NCBI GenBank assembly: GCA_026399075.1
Contig: JAPLRR010000040.1
Coordinates: 49,474 to 113,473, forward strand
DNA: 64,000 nt
Direction of reading: 5' to 3'
Origin: Methylococcales bacterium
GTDB taxonomy: Bacteria > Pseudomonadota > Gammaproteobacteria > Methylococcales > Methylomonadaceae
A program made the translations under genes and the position numbers. Positions 59,117-64,000 of this stretch are shown here, one piece after another; the stretch's first letter is position 1; each line of letters starts with the position of its first letter. Under the pieces are notes generated by a model, which ran no database searches, was not told the origin of the DNA, and saw only the letters and a list, made by a program, of their open reading frames with translations.

Positions 59117-59521
59117 TTACTTTACAAAACAGCTTTTTTCAGCAGCGGCTTCGGCTTCTTTAAGCCGTGTCCGTAAATCTTTAGATTGGGCGGGGTCACG
59201 GAAAACCGCACCCGCATCCCCAGTTTGGCCTTTGCTTAAATAAGTGAACGTTTTTGCGCCTTCAAATTCTGTGAAGGTCAATTTTTCAGCAATTTTATCA
59301 ATCTTGCAGCCACAAGCATATTGGGTGATATACGTCAGGCCACCGTGTTGGGCGACACAGTTTAAGACATATTCGACCCGGTCACGGGTTGGGTAATCGT
59401 TAGCCAAGGGCTTAACCTCAACAGGTGCTGCTTCGGCAGGTTTTTCGGGCGTGGTGGAACAGCCAAAAAGGCTGGCGGACAGCAGCCCGCTTAAGATAAC
59501 GGCAGTATAGTGAATTTTCAT
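59117..59521 (-). CDS. Small lipoprotein with conserved cysteines
   Basis: 134 residues from ATG 59521. Lipobox LFGCST at residue about 20 gives a lipidated Cys; Pro/Ala/Glu-rich linker, then a compact domain with YPTRDRVEYVLNCVAQHGG, ITQYACGCKIDKIAEKL, GDAGAVFRDP and a terminal KSCFVK. The four Cys suggest disulfides. I recall similar short domains encoded near alcohol dehydrogenase (PQQ-type) genes of methylotrophs, but that is memory, not shown here. An AGGTTTAAACCT palindrome (59051-59062) lies beyond its 3' end. Confidence 0.72.
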   Translation of the reverse strand: MKIHYTAVILSGLLSASLFGCSTTPEKPAEAAPVEVKPLANDYPTRDRVEYVLNCVAQHGGLTYITQYACGCKIDKIAEKLTFTEFEGAKTFTYLSKGQTGDAGAVFRDPAQSKDLRTRLKEAEAAAEKSCFVK

Positions 59522-59703
59522 TGGAAAAAATTTATCCCTAAAAAGCAAAATATGAAAAAATGCCCTTACCAACAGGCAAAGGTTAGGTTGGCTCAGTTGG
59601 GCTTATCATGCACCTTATCCCTACTCTGAAAGAGTCTTACGGTTACATAGCCAAGCAACAGCCAATTATAACTGTTTACCGACAAATGCACTTGACCAAA
59701 ACT

Positions 59704-60303
59704 ATGCAGCACCCAAACAACGTGGCAGGCGTTATTCTTGCTGGCGGCCAGGCTAGGCGCATGAACCATCAAGATAAAGGCCTGATACTTTTTCAAGGCC
59801 AGCCGATGGTAACGTATGCCATCGCAGCCCTTAGCCCGATTGCCCGGCCTATCATCATCAGTGCCAATCGCAATCTGGAACACTACCAAGCCTTTGGCTG
59901 GCCTGTGGTAGCTGACGATACCGATAATTTTGACGGCCCCTTGGCAGGGGTGTTGGCGGCCATGCGTTATACAACTGCCGAATTGTTGCTGGTCATGCCC
60001 TGTGATTCGCCCTTGGTCAAAACCGAACATTTACAAAAATTAGTGGATGTCCGCGCAGCAAACAACGCAGATGTGGCGGTCGCTTTTGATGGCGCTCGCC
60101 AGCATCCGGTGTTTTTGGCAGTAAAAACGTCGCTACAAGCCAGCTTGCAAGCGTTTTTGGATAGCGGACAGCGTAAGATCGGGTTTTGGCTAGCCGGACA
60201 AAATACCGTGCAGGCGGATTTTAGTGACAGCCCCGAACTATTTGCCAACGTCAACACCCCAACAGAGCTGCAAGGGCTGGAAGCGCAGGCTAGCCAGAAT
60301 TAA
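59704..60303 (+). CDS. mobA: Molybdenum cofactor guanylyltransferase
   Basis: Adds GMP to molybdopterin to give the bis-MGD precursor for molybdoenzymes. ATG 59704 gives 199 residues with VAGVILAGGQARRMNHQDKG (nucleotide-binding loop), VVADDTDNFDGPLAGVLAAM and MPCDSPLV. Frame is open back to 59608 but the family starts near the chosen codon. 21 bases upstream of the aminotransferase gene. Confidence 0.93.
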   Translation: MQHPNNVAGVILAGGQARRMNHQDKGLILFQGQPMVTYAIAALSPIARPIIISANRNLEHYQAFGWPVVADDTDNFDGPLAGVLAAMRYTTAELLLVMPCDSPLVKTEHLQKLVDVRAANNADVAVAFDGARQHPVFLAVKTSLQASLQAFLDSGQRKIGFWLAGQNTVQADFSDSPELFANVNTPTELQGLEAQASQN

Positions 60304-60324
60304 GCCCACTACGGAAAACATTAC

Positions 60325-61482
60325 ATGCACATCAGCCAAACCATAAACGCCGTACAAGCCCCCATTATCCCCATTATTGGGGAATGGGTACGCAACACCC
60401 CAGGCACCTTGTCTTTAGGGCAGGGCATGGTGGCTTACCCACCGCCTGAAGCTGCCTTGCAAGCCATCCGTGATTTTGGCAGCCAGCCTGGCCAACATTT
60501 ATACGGCTCACCGTTAGGTTATGCGCCACTATTGGAATTGATAACAACGAAGCTACAAACCGAAAACACTATTGATACCAGCCAAGGCTACCAAGTGATG
60601 GTTACCGCTGGCTCCAATATGGCGTTTTTGAATGTGTTGCGGGTGATTGTTGATCCGGGCGATGAAATCATCTTGCCTTTGCCCTATTATTTTAACCAAG
60701 AGATGGCGGTGCGTATGCTCAATTGCGTCCCCGTTGCCGTGCCCACCGACAGCCAGTATCAATTACAACTGGATGCCTTACGCGCCGCCATCACCGAAAA
60801 AACCCGCGCCATCGTCACCATCTCACCAAACAACCCCAGCGGCGCAGTCTATCCCGAAGCCGCGTTACGCGCCGTAAATCAACTCTGCAAAGAACACGGC
60901 CTATACCATATCAGCGATGAAGCTTACGAATATTTTACTTACGGTATAGCGCAACATTTTTCCCCGGCCAGCATTGCTGGCGCGGCAGCACACACCATTT
61001 CCCTGTATTCATTATCCAAAGCCTACGGTTTTGCCAGTTGGCGCATCGGTTATGTCGTCCTGCCAGAAGCCTTGCTGCCCGCCTTATTAAAAGTGCAGGA
61101 CACCAATCTGATTTGTCCGCCCTTGATCACCCAATACGCGGCGGTAGGGGCGATGCAAACCGGTTCGGCCTACTGCAAAAACCAATTGATGCAACTGGCA
61201 AATATCCGCCAGCAAGTCACAGACGCTTTACAAGGTTTACCGGGCGTTACGCTTATTGCCACCGACGGCGCATTTTATCTGCTGCTAAAGCTAGACACCC
61301 AACGCAATGATTTGCAGTTGGCAAAAGCCTTAATCAGTGAATTTAAAATAGCTGTAATACCGGGTTGTGCCTTTGGCTTACAAAACGGCTGCTATTTGCG
61401 GGTCTCTTATGGGATGCTGGATGAAGAGAAGCTGCCTATTGCCCTACAGCGCTTACAAGCGGGGTTATTGGCGCTTTGTTGA
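60325..61482 (+). CDS. PLP-dependent class I/II aminotransferase
   Basis: 385 residues of fold type I. LSLGQGMVAYPPPEAA near the N-terminus, VTAGSNMAFLNVL, the Asn/Asp pair in ISPNNPSGAVYPE and ISDEAYEYF, and the PLP Lys in SLYSLSKAYGFASWRIGY (about residue 233). The substrate is not evident; aspartate/kynurenine-type 2-oxo acid transaminases share this pattern. Probably cotranscribed with mobA. Confidence 0.9.
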   Translation: MHISQTINAVQAPIIPIIGEWVRNTPGTLSLGQGMVAYPPPEAALQAIRDFGSQPGQHLYGSPLGYAPLLELITTKLQTENTIDTSQGYQVMVTAGSNMAFLNVLRVIVDPGDEIILPLPYYFNQEMAVRMLNCVPVAVPTDSQYQLQLDALRAAITEKTRAIVTISPNNPSGAVYPEAALRAVNQLCKEHGLYHISDEAYEYFTYGIAQHFSPASIAGAAAHTISLYSLSKAYGFASWRIGYVVLPEALLPALLKVQDTNLICPPLITQYAAVGAMQTGSAYCKNQLMQLANIRQQVTDALQGLPGVTLIATDGAFYLLLKLDTQRNDLQLAKALISEFKIAVIPGCAFGLQNGCYLRVSYGMLDEEKLPIALQRLQAGLLALC

Positions 61483-61645
61483 CGGAGGGGTTATTGTGGG
61501 GCAACGGAACCATACCAGAAATATTTGCGTGTGGGCATGAATAGTGGGAGCACCAAGACTGGTGTGGAGGATACATCAAGCAGCGCTTGAAGCTAGGTAT
61601 TTCCAGTACTTGGGAACGAGAAAAAGCAAAAAACTTGGCTTCTGC

Positions 61646-62227
61646 TTAGGCTTTGTTATTTCGGAATTCCACCATATCGTCGTTTTGTACCCGATCATAA
61701 ATGTCTTCTACTGACAAGGTTAAGCCGATGGATTCAAAGGTACAGTCATCACCTAAAAAATAATGCTTGGGTATCCAGCCAGCGCTTCTTCTGAAAACCT
61801 GAATATCCACAATATCTTGTTCAATCAGTACATATTCTTTTAAGCTAGGTATATTGATATACGACAATAATTTAAGGGTAGTATCCCTTTTACGGGTGGA
61901 TTTAGACAACACTTCAACAATAATCGTTGGTGTTTGCGTAAAATCAGGCGTGGAATTATCAAAATCACAGTCAACCATCCCATCAGGATAAAAGAAATTG
62001 GCATTAACCCTCAATTTCATATCCGAACCAAAAGGCTCACAAGGTGATTTTTTCAAATGGACTCTAAGTTCTGACAAAATATTTAACGATATTCGGTCAT
62101 GATTCGCGCTTGCCTCTGCCATTGCATAAATACAACCATCGATTAACTCATGTTTTATGTCACTGCTTAATTCGCCCTTCAAATAGTCTTCCACGCTGAT
62201 TAAACCTGTGTTTTTTACCGCTAACAT
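61646..62227 (-). CDS. Uma2-family (DUF820) putative endonuclease
   Basis: 193 residues with the PD-(D/E)xK-type pattern YPDGMVDCD (Asp), PTIIVEVLSKSTRKRD (Glu-x-Lys region) and VDIQVFRRS. ISVEDYLKGELSSDIKHELIDGCIYAM is the family N-terminus. Uma2 proteins are common and abundant in cyanobacteria and also in some methanotroph-like genomes; no partner gene is known. A repeated element lies just upstream of the start. Confidence 0.9.
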   Translation of the reverse strand: MLAVKNTGLISVEDYLKGELSSDIKHELIDGCIYAMAEASANHDRISLNILSELRVHLKKSPCEPFGSDMKLRVNANFFYPDGMVDCDFDNSTPDFTQTPTIIVEVLSKSTRKRDTTLKLLSYINIPSLKEYVLIEQDIVDIQVFRRSAGWIPKHYFLGDDCTFESIGLTLSVEDIYDRVQNDDMVEFRNNKA

Positions 62228-62256
62228 AGGAATGCCCCAAAATAGTTAATGTGTTT

Positions 62257-62347
62257 CAGAATGAATTGAAATCTGTTTTTTGTCAAAGGTGATAAAACAA
62301 GTGCCCCGCAAGGCGGTTTCGCCGTAAAGCAACCTCGGCCCTACGGG
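62257..62347. repeat. About 90-bp repeat, copy 1
   Basis: This segment is about 80% identical over its first 49 bases to 63304 onward, both beginning CAGA-TG-ATTGAAATCTG and continuing through GATAxAAxAAGTGCC and a GCGGTTTCGCCG palindrome core. It separates the Uma2 and NYN genes. Probably a REP/BIME-type element. Confidence 0.75.
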
Positions 62348-62348
62348 T

Positions 62349-62969
62349 TTATGCCAAATTTATTTTTAACGACATGTCTGAATGTTGAATCAGATCATCC
62401 TTAACATCATGACCAAGACATACCAAGAATAACTGCGCACCCTCGCGCCGGGCAAATTTCATGGCCGGAACAAAGTCGCTATCACCCGTAACCAATACGA
62501 TAACTTGTACCTGTTTTTTCAGGGTCAAAGACGCAATATCGAGACCGATACGCATATCAACGCCTTTTTGGGTTATATTCGGCGAAAAATCATCCTTGCA
62601 TATCGTAATAGTTTCATTGCTTTCATGAAGGATTTTTTGGTTGAGCTTCCAACCCCTAAAAGCGACTTCACCTAAGCGCAACGCAAAAAAGGGGGCATGG
62701 GACAATTTTTGCAACAAAGCTGAATTATTTTTGGCAAGTGGAGTGTTGGCGAAATTCATGCGTTCCGTAGAGAGTGGAACCTTAACGCGTTCAGTCAGAG
62801 GAGGGGAATCATAATAATAGATTCGGTGCAGGAACATACTCTGCAACAATTCATGCCGTTTAAGACATTCAGTAAAATCAATGATTTTTTCAGCAGTCGC
62901 TGGATTTTCTTGGGATCCAAGCTTTCTTTTCAAAAAGCCAGCATCAATGAGAATGGCGTAGTTTTTCAA
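62349..62969 (-). CDS. NYN-domain (PIN-like) protein
   Basis: 206 residues. YAILIDAGFLKRKL near the start, QKGVDMRIGLDIASL, and LVTGDSDFVPAMKFARREG form the acidic metal-binding pocket of LabA/DUF88-type NYN ribonucleases. Likely acts on RNA; natural target unknown. Its stop lies at the edge of repeat copy 1. Could be part of an accessory defence or toxin set. Confidence 0.88.
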   Translation of the reverse strand: MKNYAILIDAGFLKRKLGSQENPATAEKIIDFTECLKRHELLQSMFLHRIYYYDSPPLTERVKVPLSTERMNFANTPLAKNNSALLQKLSHAPFFALRLGEVAFRGWKLNQKILHESNETITICKDDFSPNITQKGVDMRIGLDIASLTLKKQVQVIVLVTGDSDFVPAMKFARREGAQLFLVCLGHDVKDDLIQHSDMSLKINLA

Positions 62970-63094
62970 TGACGTATGGAATAAGTTGGCCCCAGATACA
63001 CGCGGAGCCGAAGCCCTCTTGGATTGTAGCGCGTATTGAGGCCGTTTTTTTATGAGCTGTCAGTATAATTTATCGCTGACCACTACTCAAGGTA

Positions 63095-63280
63095 TTACTT
63101 AAGTAGCGCCTGACCGAAAAAGGCTACAAGCCTTATGGAATCGATAAAGCGTTTTACACGGCTTACAGAATCACGCAGTTGACCTATGTGGTCGGTCAAC
63201 ATAGACCTATTTTTTTCGTGTAAGTTGAAGGTAAAAAAGTAATAGCCACCAGCCACGGGGTTGCGTCGGTAGTTTGGCAT
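63095..63280 (-). pseudogene. Truncated REP-associated tyrosine transposase (RAYT)
   Basis: ATG 63280 begins MPNYRRNPVAGGYYFFTFNL, the characteristic N-terminus of IS200-like RAYT transposases, and continues to DSVSRVK; then sequence departs and stops after 61 residues, so the HUH and catalytic Tyr regions are missing. Its 5' side abuts repeat copy 2. Inactive. Confidence 0.88.
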
Positions 63281-63303
63281 AAAAAATCCCCGCGTAACGG
63301 TTT

Positions 63304-63392
63304 CAGATTGTATTGAAATCTGCCTTTTGTAACGTGTGATAGAATAAGTGCCTAGGATAGCGGTTTCGCCGCAAGGCAGTCCGCATTGCGGG
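63304..63392. repeat. About 90-bp repeat, copy 2
   Basis: Shares the pattern of copy 1 and adds two palindromes: GCGG-TTTCG-CCGC (63360-63372) and CCGCATTGCGG (63381-63391). It lies immediately 5' of the RAYT remnant, the normal place for a RAYT-mobilised REP sequence. Confidence 0.75.
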
Positions 63393-63420
63393 TTGGAAAT
63401 TCTCAAGATTAGGGGCATGT

Positions 63421-63726
63421 ATGAAAATTAAAGGCATGATAGCCCGCAACGGAAATGTATGGGTTGCTATGTGTTTAGAGTTTGGGTTGGCAGCACAAGC
63501 ACTTAGCGAACAGGAAGCTAAGCGGAAACTTCAAAATCAAATACAAGAATATTTTGATGAAGCAATTGGTCAAGATAAAGCATTTCAAAAACAACTTTTA
63601 AGCAGAAGAGCCCCTTTTTCTTGGTATGCCCGATACTATTGGTTGGCAGTGAAAGATTTATGTCAGAACAATAAACATTCGCTACTGTTTTCCAAATCAA
63701 TAGACGATCATGTTTCCCATGCCTAA
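63421..63726 (+). CDS. hicB: HicB-like antitoxin
   Basis: 101 residues. KIKGMIARNGNVWVAMCLEFGLAAQALSEQEA is the partial RNase H-like HicB domain (GxWVAxCLEFxLxxQG). The later half (residues 60-101) is not typical of the DNA-binding part and may be altered. Its stop overlaps the next ATG (TAATG), the usual hicB-hicA arrangement in which the antitoxin comes first. Confidence 0.75.
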   Translation: MKIKGMIARNGNVWVAMCLEFGLAAQALSEQEAKRKLQNQIQEYFDEAIGQDKAFQKQLLSRRAPFSWYARYYWLAVKDLCQNNKHSLLFSKSIDDHVSHA

Positions 63727-63893
63727 TGTTTTTCCAAAAAATACCGCAATTAAAATATTCAGAAGTTGTTACAGGACTGAAAAAAGTAGGTTTTTATAAA
63801 CGTCCAAACAAATCAACGGCGCACGAACAAGGCCTGAACCCGATTGTGTTCTTTTTTGTTGTGTCAAATGTAAGGCCTGACCGTTCGCAGTAA
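63726..63893 (+). pseudogene. hicA: HicA-like toxin, truncated
   Basis: 55 residues: QLKYSEVVTGLKKVGFYKRP then NKSTAHEQ match the N-terminal alpha-beta part of HicA (KVGF..., S/THE), but after AHEQ the sequence turns to GLNPIVFFFVVSNVR and stops, losing the rest of the dsRBD-like fold. Truncation may follow insertion of a group II intron or another element in 63840-63870. Confidence 0.6.
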
Positions 63894-64000
63894 CAGCAAT
63901 AAATCTAGCGGGTTAAAGTCCCGTCCAAGGAATTGTCCGTACGCCTTGGTAGTATGAGGAAGCGGCATCGTGGTAACACGGTGTCGTGAGTTTCCAAACA
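63870..64000 (+). other. Possible 5' end of a group II intron (runs off window)
   Basis: GTGTCAAATGTAAGGCCTGACC at the beginning and AGCGGGTTAAAGTCCCGTCC plus CGTGGTAACACGGTGTCGTGAG further on look like bacterial group II intron domain I. This rests on resemblance; no reverse transcriptase is in the window to confirm. Confidence 0.35.

Overview
The window looks like a chromosomal segment of a gammaproteobacterium. The exosortase-A-type exopolysaccharide genes, a hopanoid-type epimerase (HpnA) and the general gene complement would suit a Methylococcales-type methanotroph, but no methane- or methanol-oxidation gene is present, so that placement is inference. I recognise no tRNA, rRNA or CRISPR array.

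Layout. (1) 1-9.5 kb: housekeeping genes on the + strand: the 3' part of metH, a UPF0114 membrane protein, a glutaredoxin-like protein, hemF, a DUF2797 protein, a SAM methyltransferase and a very long bifunctional penicillin-binding protein closed by a clear terminator. (2) 9.6-18.7 kb: an AlkB-like dioxygenase with no ordinary start codon for its full homologous region, sodB, a decayed IS3-family element, a MepA-like endopeptidase, a DCC-family protein, and sbcD-sbcC. (3) 19-28.4 kb: a + strand glycan cluster (sugar aminotransferase, five glycosyltransferases, an acyltransferase 3 protein), partly AT-rich and interrupted by an IS30-family remnant. (4) 28.5-39.4 kb: a - strand glycan locus with the five accessory genes typical of exosortase A loci (acyl-CoA ligase, PLP decarboxylase, acyl carrier protein, two hydrolases), then an unusual ATP-grasp/low-molecular-weight phosphatase fusion and two glycosyltransferases; a TPR protein and a polysaccharide deacetylase lie upstream. 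The exosortase itself is not in the window. (5) 39.7-42.3 kb: a transposase scrap, a divergent NRAMP-like transporter and hpnA.

(6) 42.8-54.4 kb: the most interesting region. It holds a transglutaminase/DUF2126 putative amidoligase, two more transglutaminase-like proteins, a circularly permuted ATP-grasp/alpha-E protein, an Anbu-type proteasome-like peptidase and a ParA-like ATPase, with citrate synthase and a small membrane protein among them. Together these encode two predicted amide-bond-forming enzymes, three papain-like thiol enzymes and a self-compartmentalising protease candidate: in effect a predicted peptide-tag or peptide-conjugate synthesis and removal system whose substrate is unknown.

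(7) 54.5-61.5 kb: rimI, a family 4 uracil-DNA glycosylase, leuA, pssA, a hypothetical gene, a small Cys-containing lipoprotein, mobA and a class I aminotransferase. (8) 61.6-64 kb: an accessory zone with a Uma2-type nuclease, an NYN-domain protein, a truncated REP-associated transposase, a hicB-hicA pair whose toxin is cut short, a ~90-bp repeat present twice, and what may be the 5' end of a group II intron running off the window.
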